Shown: positions 25,209 to 34,011 of the stretch, piece after piece
How positions within the stretch are numbered: position 1 is the first letter of the stretch
Layout of the letters: each line of letters starts with the position of its first letter
NCBI RefSeq assembly: GCF_023898865.1
Contig: NZ_JAGSOV010000044.1
Location: forward strand, 1-64,000
Length of the DNA stretch: 64,000 nucleotides
Direction: 5' to 3'
DNA from: Pseudonocardia humida
GTDB lineage: Bacteria > Actinomycetota > Actinomycetes > Mycobacteriales > Pseudonocardiaceae
Notes under the pieces: model-generated
The model's database searches: none
What the model saw: only the letters and a program-made list of their open reading frames with translations
Told to the model about the DNA's origin: nothing
Made by a program: the position numbers and the translations under genes

Positions 25209-25594
25209 GCCTCGCCCTCCTCGCCCGCGCGGTGGGCGCTCGTCGTTCCGTTGACGGCCGCGCTGCGCTCCGCGCCCACCCGCGACTCCAGCTCCCGCAC
25301 CCGCGCCGCCAGCTCGGCCCGCTCCAGGGCGCCCCGGTCGAGCTCGTCGGCCAGCCGGCCCAGGGCCCAGTCGACCTCGTCCATCCGGTAGCCCCGCACG
25401 ACCTGCTGGAAGCGCAGGTCGCGGACGTCGCGCCCGTGGACCTCTCCCGCGGGCAGCCGGGTGGGCGTGGCCCCGGGGGGCAGCGCGGACAGCTCCTCCC
25501 CCCGCCCGAACACGAGCGCGGACAGCCCGAAGACCGCCGCCGCGACGGCGGCGATGACCAGGAGGTAGATCAGCGCCGTACCCACGGTGTTCAT
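25205..25594 (-). CDS. DivIVA-domain membrane protein (Rv1209-like)
   Basis: 129 residues. An N-terminal membrane helix (GTALIYLLVIAAVAAAVFGLSALVF) is followed by a DivIVA-type segment, RDLRFQQVVRGYRMDEVDWALGRLADEL. A heptad-like coiled coil, rich in Arg, Glu and Leu, closes the protein. This matches the small Rv1209 protein next to gpgS in M. tuberculosis. The coiled coil suggests self-association at the membrane, perhaps in polar growth. The ATG at 25594 is chosen because it gives the membrane helix with a GGTGAG site just upstream. Confidence 0.75.
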   Translation of the reverse strand: MNTVGTALIYLLVIAAVAAAVFGLSALVFGRGEELSALPPGATPTRLPAGEVHGRDVRDLRFQQVVRGYRMDEVDWALGRLADELDRGALERAELAARVRELESRVGAERSAAVNGTTSAHRAGEEGEA

Positions 25595-25668
25595 CTCACC
25601 ACGGACACCTGACAAGCCGGTGTGAACGCGCGGCCCGTCGCCCGCCCGGATGGCGCCGCCCGCCGGCC

Positions 25669-26598
25669 TCAGCGGACGAGGACCTCGCGCATCGGGGGTC
25701 GGTCGGCCACGGCGACCGGGGTGGAGGTCGCCAGCCACTCGCCGTCGACCTGCAGGAACTGCACGAGTGCGCCGCCGGCGTCCGGCACGCCGAGCCGGCC
25801 GAGCGCCGCGGCCAGGATCTGGCGGGCCATCGCGCCCAGCTGCACCAGCGACCGGTTGCGGTGCTTGCGCACCCCCAGGTTGACCTGGGCGATGCCGTCG
25901 ACGCCGGTGCGCTCGAAGGTGTCGAGCAGCAGGCCGATCTCCACCCCGTAGCCCGCGGCGAACGGCACCGACTCCAGCAGCGCGCGGGTGCCGGCGTACT
26001 CGCCGCCCAGCGGTTGAACGACGCCGGCGAGCTCGGGGCGCAGCGCGGCCAGCAGCGGGCGGACCAGCAGCTCGGTGACGCGGCCGCCGCCCGTGTCGGC
26101 CTGGGTGGTCTCCAGCCGCAGCGGGCGCCGGTAGAAGCCCTTGACCAGCTCGACGCCCGTCTCGACCAGCAGCGGGCCGAGCAGCGCCGGGACGAAGCCG
26201 GGGTCGAAGTCGACGAGGTCGGAGTCGATGTAGCAGATGACGTCGCCGGTGGTGGCGGCCAGCGAGCGCCACAGCACCTCGCCCTTGCCCTCGCGCGGCT
26301 CCAGGTCGGCCAGGACGTCGGTGCGCAGCACGACGCGCGCGCCTGCCGCGGCCGCCACCTCGACGGTGCGGTCGGTCGAGCCGGAGTCGACCACGACGAG
26401 CTCGTCGACCAGCGGGGCCGGGCCCGTGGTCAGCCCGACGATGGCCGCGACGATCGCGCCGACCGTCGCCTCCTCGTCGAGCGCGGGCAGCACCACCGAC
26501 ACCCGGCGGCCCGCCTTGGCCGCCACCAGCTCGTCGACGGTCCACGACGGTTCCTGCCACGTGCGGCGGGCGAACCACTGCTCGGTCACGGCGTCCAT
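25669..26598 (-). CDS. gpgS: Glucosyl-3-phosphoglycerate synthase
   Basis: 309 residues, GT81-family retaining glycosyltransferase. It joins glucose from a nucleotide sugar to 3-phosphoglycerate, the first step toward glucosylglycerate and methylglucose lipopolysaccharides. The fold begins VSVVLPALDEEATV, the metal-binding DXD is in CYIDSDLVDFDP, and EYAGTRALLESVPFAAGYGVEI lies in the acceptor half. It is the Rv1208 counterpart, and the neighbouring glgC/glgM genes act in a related polysaccharide pathway. AGGAG lies seven bases before the ATG at 26598. It is 56 bp downstream of folP2. Confidence 0.9.
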   Translation of the reverse strand: MDAVTEQWFARRTWQEPSWTVDELVAAKAGRRVSVVLPALDEEATVGAIVAAIVGLTTGPAPLVDELVVVDSGSTDRTVEVAAAAGARVVLRTDVLADLEPREGKGEVLWRSLAATTGDVICYIDSDLVDFDPGFVPALLGPLLVETGVELVKGFYRRPLRLETTQADTGGGRVTELLVRPLLAALRPELAGVVQPLGGEYAGTRALLESVPFAAGYGVEIGLLLDTFERTGVDGIAQVNLGVRKHRNRSLVQLGAMARQILAAALGRLGVPDAGGALVQFLQVDGEWLATSTPVAVADRPPMREVLVR

Positions 26599-26654
26599 GG
26601 GCACTCCTGGCTGCTCGTCCGGTCCGGGGAGACCGGCGGCGCTGCCGGGGCGCG

Positions 26655-27539
26655 TCAGGCCAGCCCGCGCACCGTCCGCCGCGGCGGACGGGTGCCGGTG
26701 ATGGCGGCGACCATGTCCACCGTACGACGGGTCGCGGTCACCTCGTGCGCGCGGAAGATCCGGGCGCCGGCCGCGGCGGCCAGCGCGGTGGCCGCCAGGG
26801 TGCCCTCCAGCCGGTCGGTGACGGCCGTGACGCCCAGCGCCTCGCCGACGAAGTCCTTGTTCGACAGGGCCATCAGCACCGGCCAGCCGGTGGCGACCAG
26901 GTCGGCGCAGCGGCGCAGCAGGGCCAGGCCGTGGAAGGTGTTCTTGCCGAAGTCGTGGGTGGGGTCGATGAGGATGCCCTCGCGCGGCACGCCCAGCGCC
27001 GCGAGCCGCTCCGCCTGCCCGCACACCTCGTCGATCACCTCGGCGACGACGTCGGCGTAGCGGACGCGGTGCGGCCGGGTGCGCGGCCGCGCGGCCCCGG
27101 TGTGCGAGCAGACGATGCCGACGCCGGTCGCGGCGGCGACCTCGCCCAGGCCGGGGTCGTGCCCGGCCCAGGTGTCGTTGAGCAGGTCGGCGCCCTCGGC
27201 CACGGCGAGCCTGCCGACCTCGGCGCGCCAGGTGTCCACGCTGATCACCAGGTCGGGGTGGCGGTCGCGGACGGCCGCCACGAACGGCACCACCCGGCGG
27301 ATCTCCTCGCCCACGTCGACGTCGGGGCCGGGACCGGCCTTGACCCCGCCGATGTCGACGATGTCGGCGCCCTCGGCCACCACCGCGTCGACCCTGGCCA
27401 TGGCGGCGTCGTCGGCGAACGCGGCGCCCCGGTCGTAGAACGAGTCGGGCGTGCGGTTGACGATGGCCATGACCAGCGCCCGGTCCTGGGCGGGCTCCCG
27501 GGTGCCGAACCGCAGCCGTGGCGGCTGCCCGGCCGTCAC
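26655..27539 (-). CDS. folP2: Dihydropteroate synthase paralogue FolP2
   Basis: 294 residues with the dihydropteroate synthase TIM-barrel: MAIVNRTPDSFYDRG, DIVDIGG, SVDTWRAEV and NDTWAGHD are recognisable. The usual second-loop Asn and Ser pattern is altered in places relative to FolP1. The order folP2-gpgS is as in M. tuberculosis Rv1207-Rv1208, whose FolP2 has no detectable synthase activity, so folate function should not be assumed. A linked role in GpgS-related chemistry has been proposed for such paralogues. The start is GTG at 27539, without a clear ribosome site. Confidence 0.82.
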   Translation of the reverse strand: MTAGQPPRLRFGTREPAQDRALVMAIVNRTPDSFYDRGAAFADDAAMARVDAVVAEGADIVDIGGVKAGPGPDVDVGEEIRRVVPFVAAVRDRHPDLVISVDTWRAEVGRLAVAEGADLLNDTWAGHDPGLGEVAAATGVGIVCSHTGAARPRTRPHRVRYADVVAEVIDEVCGQAERLAALGVPREGILIDPTHDFGKNTFHGLALLRRCADLVATGWPVLMALSNKDFVGEALGVTAVTDRLEGTLAATALAAAAGARIFRAHEVTATRRTVDMVAAITGTRPPRRTVRGLA

Positions 27540-27558
27540 CCGTGCCGTCGCCGGGCCG

Positions 27559-28134
27559 TCATCGGACCATGCGCGAGACGTCGGCCTCGCCGACCTCGGC
27601 CGCGCACGCGTCCAGCGCGGCGTCGACGTCGGTGGTGACGATCAGCCGCTCGATCGCCGCGGGCACGACGAAGCCGCGGTCGCGCAGCCCGCCGACCCAC
27701 TCGAGCAGGCCGGTGTAGTGGCCGTACGGGTCGAGCAGGACCACCGGCTTGGCGTGCATGCCGAGGTAGCCCGACGTCCACACCTCGAACAGCTCCTCGC
27801 AGGTGCCGAGGCCGCCGGGCAGCGCGAGGAAGGCGTCGGCGTGGGCCTCCATCAGCGCCTTGCGGTCGCGCATGGTGTCGACCAGCAGCAGCTCGTCGGA
27901 CTCGTGGTCGGCCCACTCCCGGTCGACCAGCGCGTGCGGGATGACCCCGGTCGTGCGCGCGCCGCCCAGCCGGGCCGCCGCGCCGACGGCGCCCATCATC
28001 GAGTGCCGCCCGCCGCCGGACACCAGGGCCCAGCCGCGCTCGGCGATCCCGCGCCCGACCGCCGCGGCCAGCTCCCGGTTCTCCGGCGCGATGCCCTCGA
28101 TCGATGCGCAGTAGACGCACACCGAGAGACTCAA
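27559..28134 (-). CDS. LOG family protein, nucleoside monophosphate phosphoribohydrolase-like (1)
   Basis: 191 residues. The LOG motif PGGLGTCEELFE and the upstream GGGRHSMMGAVGAAA loop form the phosphate-binding site of this Rossmann-like family, which includes cytokinin-activating phosphoribohydrolases. In bacteria without cytokinins the substrate is usually unknown. It starts at TTG 28134, with GGGAGAG seven bases before it; a GTG at 28122 would be four codons shorter. It follows a second, longer LOG gene across a 70-bp gap that holds a repeat. It resembles the Rv1205 position. Confidence 0.85.
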   Translation of the reverse strand: MSLSVCVYCASIEGIAPENRELAAAVGRGIAERGWALVSGGGRHSMMGAVGAAARLGGARTTGVIPHALVDREWADHESDELLLVDTMRDRKALMEAHADAFLALPGGLGTCEELFEVWTSGYLGMHAKPVVLLDPYGHYTGLLEWVGGLRDRGFVVPAAIERLIVTTDVDAALDACAAEVGEADVSRMVR

Positions 28135-28148
28135 CGCTCTCCCTCGCC

Positions 28149-28204
28149 GCGCTCGGTCGGCGCTTCGCGGAGCGCTGTGTCGAAGGTTTCGCTCGCAAGC
28201 TCGC

Positions 28205-28207
<3 letters not shown>
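28149..28207 (-). repeat. 59-bp interspersed repeat, copy A
   Basis: This segment is about 85 percent identical, with one indel, to 37391-37449. On the minus strand it begins with the TGA stop of the upstream gene and contains the palindrome-like block around GCGCTTCGCG. Each copy lies between two co-directional genes of the same family (LOG/LOG here, oppD/oppF in the other). It may stabilise or separate the messages. Confidence 0.55.
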
Positions 28208-28996
<789 letters not shown>

Positions 28997-29038
28997 GGGC
29001 CCAGGGTAGTGAGGCCCCGCGGGGCGCCCCCGTCGCCG

Positions 29039-30121
29039 TCAGGTGAGGAAACGGCGAAGGGTGGCGGTCACCTCGGTGATCTCCCGGGTGTCCACGTGCT
29101 CCTCGCGGGTGTGGGCCAGGTTCGGGTCGCCGGGGCCGTAGTTGACGGCCGGGATGCCGAGCGCGGCGAAGCGGGCGACGTCGGTCCAGCCGAACTTGGC
29201 CCGCGGGGCCCCCCCGGCCGCGGCCAGGAACTCGCGGGCGGCCGGGGCGCCCAGGCCGGGCAGCGCGCCGGGGGCGCTGTCGGTGACGACCGCGTCGAAG
29301 CCGTCCAGGACCTCCCGGACGTGCTTCTCCGCGGCGGCGACGTCGCGGTCGGGGGCGAACCGGAAGTTGACCGTCACCACGCACTCGTCGGGGACGACGT
29401 TGCCGGCCACCCCGCCGGTGATCCGCACGGCCTGCAGGCCCTCGCGGTACTCGCAGCCGTCGATGTCGACCCGGCGCGGCCGGTAGCGGGCGAGCCGGTC
29501 GAGCATCCCGCCCGCGGCGTGCACGGCGTTGTCGCCGAGCCAGGAGCGGGCCGAGTGGGCGCGCCTGCCGCGGGTGGTCACCTCGACGCGCAGCGTGCCC
29601 TGGCAGCCCGCCTCGATCGTGGCCGCCGTCGGCTCGCCCAGCAGGGCCAGGTCGGCGTCGAGCCAGTCGCGGTGCTCGCGCTCGATGCGGCCCAGGCCGT
29701 TGCGGTCGGCCTCGACCTCCTCGCAGTCGTAGAAGACCAGGGTGAGGTCGTGGCGGGGCTCGGTCAGGGTGGCGGCCAGGTGGGCGATGACGGCGTCGCC
29801 GGACTTCATGTCGGTGGTGCCGCAGCCGTGCAGCAGGTGGCCCTCGCGCCGGCTGGGCACGTTGTCGGCGATGGGCACGGTGTCGATGTGCCCGGCCAGC
29901 AGCACCCGCTGCGCGCGGCCGAGGTTCGTCCGGGCCAGCACCGCGTGGCCCGAGCGCAGCAGCTCCAGGTGCGGGGCCTGCGCGCGCAGCGCCCGCTCCA
30001 GCGCGTCGGCGAGCGCCCCCTCCTCGCCGGAGACGCTCGGGACGTCGACGAGCGCGGCGCAGAGGTCGATCGGGTCGGCGGTGAGGTCGAGGTCGATGAC
30101 GGCGTCGGTCACCGCAGGCAC
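29039..30121 (-). CDS. dapE: Succinyl-diaminopimelate desuccinylase
   Basis: 360 residues, M20 metallopeptidase fold. It hydrolyses N-succinyl-diaminopimelate to diaminopimelate, used for lysine and peptidoglycan. The metal ligands are in LAGHIDTVPI (His), CGTTDMKSGDAV (Asp) and FYDCEEVE (catalytic Glu and metal Glu). The start is the GTG at 30121; another GTG at 30112 is nearly as good and nine bases shorter. It is divergent from dapD, 32 bp apart, which keeps the two lysine-pathway genes on one shared promoter region. It is the Rv1202 counterpart. Confidence 0.9.
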   Translation of the reverse strand: MPAVTDAVIDLDLTADPIDLCAALVDVPSVSGEEGALADALERALRAQAPHLELLRSGHAVLARTNLGRAQRVLLAGHIDTVPIADNVPSRREGHLLHGCGTTDMKSGDAVIAHLAATLTEPRHDLTLVFYDCEEVEADRNGLGRIEREHRDWLDADLALLGEPTAATIEAGCQGTLRVEVTTRGRRAHSARSWLGDNAVHAAGGMLDRLARYRPRRVDIDGCEYREGLQAVRITGGVAGNVVPDECVVTVNFRFAPDRDVAAAEKHVREVLDGFDAVVTDSAPGALPGLGAPAAREFLAAAGGAPRAKFGWTDVARFAALGIPAVNYGPGDPNLAHTREEHVDTREITEVTATLRRFLT

Positions 30122-30153
30122 GGTACCCGCGGGGGACCCGGGATGATGGTGCG

Positions 30154-31092
30154 GTGACTACCGCACCGCGCCCGGAAGGCGCATCGGGGACCGGCCTGGC
30201 CACCACCGCCGCGGACGGCACGATCCTGGACACCTGGTTCCCGGCGCCCGCGCTGGGCCGGGACGCGCCCGACCGCTCGGCCGACCTGGAGCCGCTGGCC
30301 GGTGTCGACGCGGCGCGCGGCGTCGAGACCGTGGTTGTGCGCACGGCGATCGAGTCGCTGGCCGACCCGCCGGTCGACGCGCACGACGTGTACCTGCGGC
30401 TGCACCTGCTCAGCCACCGCGTGATCGCGCCGCACGAGGCCAACCTGGACGGCCAGTTCGGGCTGCTGGCCAACGTCGTGTGGACCGACCGGGGCCCGTG
30501 CGCCGTGACCGACTTCGAGCTCACCCGGGCCCGGCTGCGCGCGACCGGCCCGGTGACCGTGCACAGCGTCGACAAGTTCCCCCGCATGGTCGACTACGTG
30601 CTGCCCACCGGCGTGCGGATCGCCGACGCCGACCGGGTCCGGCTGGGCGCGCACCTCGCCCCCGGCACGACCGTCATGCACGAGGGCTTCGTCAACTTCA
30701 ACGCCGGGACGCTGGGCACCTGCATGATCGAGGGCCGGATCTCGGCCGGGGTCGTGATCGGCGACGGCAGCGACCTCGGCGGGGGCGCGGCGGCCATGGG
30801 CACGCTGTCCGGCGGGGGCAAGGAGGTCATCTCCGTCGGCAGGCGCTGCCTGATCGGGTCGAACGCCGGCATCGGCATCTCCCTCGGCGACGACTGCGTG
30901 GTCGAGGCCGGCCTCTACGTGACCGCGGGCACCAAGGTCACGCTGGTCGACGGCGGCGACGTGGTGGCCGCGCGCACGCTGTCCGGGCACAACGGGCTGC
31001 TGTTCCGGCGCAACTCGGTCTCCGGCGCGGTCGAGGTGCTCGCCCGCACCGGGGAGGGCATCGCGCTCAACTCCGCGCTGCACGCGAACTGA
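30154..31092 (+). CDS. dapD: Tetrahydrodipicolinate N-succinyltransferase
   Basis: 312 residues. The enzyme transfers succinyl from succinyl-CoA to tetrahydrodipicolinate. The second half is a left-handed beta helix with hexapeptide repeats (TVMHEGFVNFNAGTLGTCMIEGRIS, and a GDGSDLGGGAAAMGTLSGGG turn region) and the C-terminal SRT-type acceptor. It belongs to the longer actinobacterial type. GTG starts it at 30154, just 32 bp from the divergent dapE start. Its end faces the convergent MFS gene through a strong hairpin at 31102-31168. Confidence 0.9.
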   Translation: MTTAPRPEGASGTGLATTAADGTILDTWFPAPALGRDAPDRSADLEPLAGVDAARGVETVVVRTAIESLADPPVDAHDVYLRLHLLSHRVIAPHEANLDGQFGLLANVVWTDRGPCAVTDFELTRARLRATGPVTVHSVDKFPRMVDYVLPTGVRIADADRVRLGAHLAPGTTVMHEGFVNFNAGTLGTCMIEGRISAGVVIGDGSDLGGGAAAMGTLSGGGKEVISVGRRCLIGSNAGIGISLGDDCVVEAGLYVTAGTKVTLVDGGDVVAARTLSGHNGLLFRRNSVSGAVEVLARTGEGIALNSALHAN

Positions 31093-31101
31093 TCCCGCCT
31101 C

Positions 31102-31168
31102 CCCGTCGAGAACGACGACAGGGGATCGATCAGTGCGATGGTGATCCCGCCCCGTCGTTCTCGACGGG
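31102..31168. terminator. Bidirectional hairpin between dapD and the MFS gene
   Basis: CCCGTCGAGAACGACG (31102-31117) pairs perfectly over 16 bp with 31153-31168, and a nested GGGATC (31122-31127)/GATCCC (31143-31148) adds a second stem. The convergent MFS gene ends at 31130, so its last codons and stop lie inside this hairpin. A stem of that length without a U-run should halt both transcripts. Confidence 0.75.
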
Positions 31169-32365
31169 TGGGGGGCGGTCGCCGATCGCGATGATCCCGG
31201 CGCCCTGGACCGCCCCGGCCACCAGCAGCACGGCGAGCGCGGCCGCGAATCCGGCGGTGAGGTCGATGAGCACGCCCATCAGCAGCGGCACCAGCCCGGC
31301 GCAGACGTAGCCGGTGCCCAGGGCCAGCCCGCTGGTGGCCGCGCTGGCCGCGCCGTCGGCGGTGCGCCAGGCGATCACGCTGAGCCCGAGCGGGAAGCCG
31401 GCCCCGAGGCCGAAGCCCATCAGCGCGATCCACCCCCACGGACCGACGAGCGGCGGCTGCGGCCAGGCCAGCACCCCCACCGCGCCGACCAGCGCGCAGG
31501 CCAGGGTGATCCCGGACCAGAACCGCCAGCGGCGGCTGCGCTCGGCCAGCACCGGCACCACCAGGGCGGACGGGATCTGCGCCAGGCTCCACACCGCGAT
31601 CAGCAGCCCGGCGCCCTGCGGGCTCCAGCCCAGGCCCTCGTAGTAGGGCGCGAGCCAGGTCAGGCCCCCGTAGAACATCGACGACGTGCCGAGCTGGTAG
31701 ACCGTGACCCGGCGGGCGAACGAGCTGCGCCACGGCGCCGCGGGCGCCGGCCGCGCGGAGCCCGGGGCGGGGCGCCCGGCCCGTCGGGCCACCGGCACCC
31801 ACAGCCCGAGGGCCAGCGCCGCAGGCGCGGCCCAGACGGCGAGCGAGAACGACCAGCCGCCCAGCACCACCGCCAGCGGCACCGCGACCGCCCCGGCCGT
31901 CGTCGCGCCGATCATCATCGACACCGTGTAGCCGCCGGTCACCGCGCCCGCCCGATCGGGCAGGTGCTCCTTGACCACGCCGGCCAGCAGCACCCCGGCC
32001 AGCCCCACGCCCAGCCCCAGCACCAGGCTGCCCGCCACCAGCGCGCCGAGCGCAGGCACCCCCCGGACCAGGCTGCCCAGCGCGACCAGGCCGACCGCGA
32101 CGCCCAGCGCGGTCTCGCGGCCGAACCGCAGCCCGACCGCGGAGCCGGCGAACGAGCCGACCGCCATCATCAGCACCGCCCCGGACTGCACCAGCCCGGC
32201 CGCGCCCGCGGACAGGGCGAGGTCCTCGCGGGCGGTCTCCAGCAGCGGCGGGTAACCGGCCAGCGCCGCGCGCAGGTTGACGGCCAGCGCGAGCAGGCCC
32301 AGCAGCACGGTCAGCGGGCGCACGGCGGGAGCCGCGCCCGCGGCGCGCCCCGACGGCGGGGTCAA
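31130..32365 (-). CDS. CynX/NimT-type MFS transporter
   Basis: 411 residues, about twelve hydrophobic segments. The N-terminal VNLRAALAGYPPLLETAREDLALS is the hallmark of the CynX/NimT branch of the major facilitator family, and a basic loop RFGRETALG after helix 2 supports it. Relatives carry cyanate or 2-nitroimidazole-type small compounds, but the substrate here is unknown. The start is TTG at 32365, 12 bp after the dapC stop; a start further in cannot be ruled out. The C-terminal 13 residues are coded within a terminator stem. M. tuberculosis has a transporter (Rv1200) at this position. Confidence 0.8.
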   Translation of the reverse strand: MTPPSGRAAGAAPAVRPLTVLLGLLALAVNLRAALAGYPPLLETAREDLALSAGAAGLVQSGAVLMMAVGSFAGSAVGLRFGRETALGVAVGLVALGSLVRGVPALGALVAGSLVLGLGVGLAGVLLAGVVKEHLPDRAGAVTGGYTVSMMIGATTAGAVAVPLAVVLGGWSFSLAVWAAPAALALGLWVPVARRAGRPAPGSARPAPAAPWRSSFARRVTVYQLGTSSMFYGGLTWLAPYYEGLGWSPQGAGLLIAVWSLAQIPSALVVPVLAERSRRWRFWSGITLACALVGAVGVLAWPQPPLVGPWGWIALMGFGLGAGFPLGLSVIAWRTADGAASAATSGLALGTGYVCAGLVPLLMGVLIDLTAGFAAALAVLLVAGAVQGAGIIAIGDRPPPVENDGAGSPSH

Positions 32366-32377
32366 CTCGGGGTCATC

Positions 32378-33499
32378 TCAGCCGGTCGCCGCCGATCCGG
32401 TGGCCGCCCGCGCCTCGGCCAGTCGGCCGATCGCCGCGTCGATCCGCTCGTCGGTGGCGGTGAGCGCGACGCGCACGTGCCGCCCCCCGGTGGGGCCGTA
32501 GAACTCGCCGGGGGCGACCAGGATCCCCAGCCCGGCCAGCTCGTGCACCACCTCCCGGCAGGGCCGCCCGTCGGTGGCCCAGAGGTAGAGCCCGGCCTCG
32601 GAGTGCTCGATGGTCATCCCGTAGGACTCCAGGGCCGCGCGCAACCGGGAGCGGCGTGCGGCGTACGTAGCCGCCTGTGCGGCGACCCCGTCGTCGTCGG
32701 CGGCGGCCGCGGCCATCGCCGCCTGCACCGGCCGCGGCACGATCATGCCGGCGTGCTTGCGGATCTCCAGCAGGCCCGCCACCAGCTGCGGGTCGCCGGT
32801 GAGGAACCCGGCCCGGTAGCCGGCGAGCCCGGAGGACTTCGACATCGAGTGCACGGCCAGCAGGCCATCGGCCGACCCGCCGCACACCTCGGGGTGCAGG
32901 ATCGAGGTGGCCCCGTCCGACAGGGACAGGTAGCACTCGTCGGAGGCGACGACCGTGCCGCGCTCGCGGGCCCAGTCGACCACCTTGCGCAGGTGCTCGG
33001 GCGGCAGCACGCGCCCGGTCGGGTTGGAGGGTGAGTTCACCCACACCAGGGCGACGCGGCGGGGGCCGAGCGCGGTCGTCGAGTCGGACCGGACGACCTC
33101 GGCGCGGGCCAGCAGTGCGCCCACCTCGTAGGTGGGGTAGGCCAGCGGGGGCACGACCACGGTGGCCCCGGGCCCCAGGCCCAGCAGCGTGGGCAGCCAG
33201 GCCACCAGCTCCTTCGAGCCGATCGTGGGCAGCACGGTGGCGGGGTCGACCCGCACCCCGAAGCGGCGGTGCAGGCTCGCCGCCACGGCCTCGCGCAACG
33301 ACTCCGGCCCGTGGGTGGTGGGGTAGCCGGGGTCGTCGGCGGCGGGGCCGGCCAGCGCGGCGCGCACCGCCGGGGAGATCGGGTCGACCGGGGTGCCGAC
33401 CGAGAGGTCGACCATCCCGTCCGGGTGGCCCGCGGCCAGCGACTTGTCGCCGGCCAGGGAGTCCCAGGGGAAGTCGGGCAGGGTCGGGGCGGGCGTCAC
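32378..33499 (-). CDS. dapC: Succinyldiaminopimelate aminotransferase
   Basis: 373 residues, PLP-dependent fold type I. It transaminates N-succinyl-2-amino-6-ketopimelate in the lysine/DAP pathway. The motifs are VNSPSNPTG (binds the cofactor region), SDECYLSL and the PLP lysine in SMSKSSGLAGYRAGF. It is of the actinobacterial DapC type that lies next to fdxC (Rv1178-like). With dapD and dapE a few kilobases away it completes the succinylase branch. GTG starts at 33499, and fdxC lies 51 bp upstream. Confidence 0.87.
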   Translation of the reverse strand: MTPAPTLPDFPWDSLAGDKSLAAGHPDGMVDLSVGTPVDPISPAVRAALAGPAADDPGYPTTHGPESLREAVAASLHRRFGVRVDPATVLPTIGSKELVAWLPTLLGLGPGATVVVPPLAYPTYEVGALLARAEVVRSDSTTALGPRRVALVWVNSPSNPTGRVLPPEHLRKVVDWARERGTVVASDECYLSLSDGATSILHPEVCGGSADGLLAVHSMSKSSGLAGYRAGFLTGDPQLVAGLLEIRKHAGMIVPRPVQAAMAAAAADDDGVAAQAATYAARRSRLRAALESYGMTIEHSEAGLYLWATDGRPCREVVHELAGLGILVAPGEFYGPTGGRHVRVALTATDERIDAAIGRLAEARAATGSAATG

Positions 33500-33550
33500 G
33501 GCGCGAGTATCACACCGGCTGGGCCGCGCGGCCCGTGCGCCCGACGAGGG

Positions 33551-33877
33551 TCACTCGTCGTGCTCCTGCGGGGGCAGGCTGGCGGCCGGCTCGACGTCGC
33601 GCTCGATCTTGCCGATCTTGGACGCGCCGCCGGGCGAGCCCAGCTCGTCGAAGAAGTCGACGTTGGCCTTGGTGTAGGCGGCCCACTGCTCGGGCACGTC
33701 GTCCTCGTAGTAGATGGCCTCGACCGGGCACACCGGCTCGCATGCCCCGCAGTCGACGCACTCGTCGGGGTGGATGTACATCATCCGGCCGCCCTCGTAG
33801 ATGCAGTCCACCGGACACTCCTCGATGCACGCCTTGTCGAGGAGGTCGACGCAGGGCTCGGCGATCACGTAGGTCAC
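33551..33877 (-). CDS. fdxC: Seven-iron ferredoxin FdxC
   Basis: 108 residues. Cys9, Cys17 and Cys50 are placed to bind a [3Fe-4S] cluster, and Cys21, Cys40, Cys43 and Cys46 a [4Fe-4S] cluster (CIEECPVDC and CVDCGACEPVCP). The 50-residue C-terminal tail is typical of mycobacterial FdxC (Rv1177). It supplies electrons to soluble oxidoreductases and cytochrome P450s. GTG start at 33877. A perfect 10-bp palindrome, ACCGTACGGT, lies 58 bp upstream in the spacer shared with the acetyltransferase. Confidence 0.92.
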   Translation of the reverse strand: MTYVIAEPCVDLLDKACIEECPVDCIYEGGRMMYIHPDECVDCGACEPVCPVEAIYYEDDVPEQWAAYTKANVDFFDELGSPGGASKIGKIERDVEPAASLPPQEHDE

Positions 33878-33935
33878 GGACGGTCCTCACGATTCTGGCA
33901 GTTCAGGGAAGGTCCCAGTATGTATCCCGATCCCG

Positions 33936-33945
33936 ACCGTACGGT
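33936..33945. promoter_or_regulatory. Palindrome ACCGTACGGT in the fdxC / acetyltransferase spacer
   Basis: A perfect 10-bp palindrome in the divergent spacer. Its right half overlaps a TACGGT hexamer that fits a -10 element for the plus-strand acetyltransferase gene. It may be an operator; no known regulator was identified. Confidence 0.35.
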
Positions 33946-34011
33946 ATGGGGGGCGGTGTGACCCGCGCCCTCCTCCCGGGATGGAAGCCCGGTTCCGGGC
34001 ACGATGCGGGG

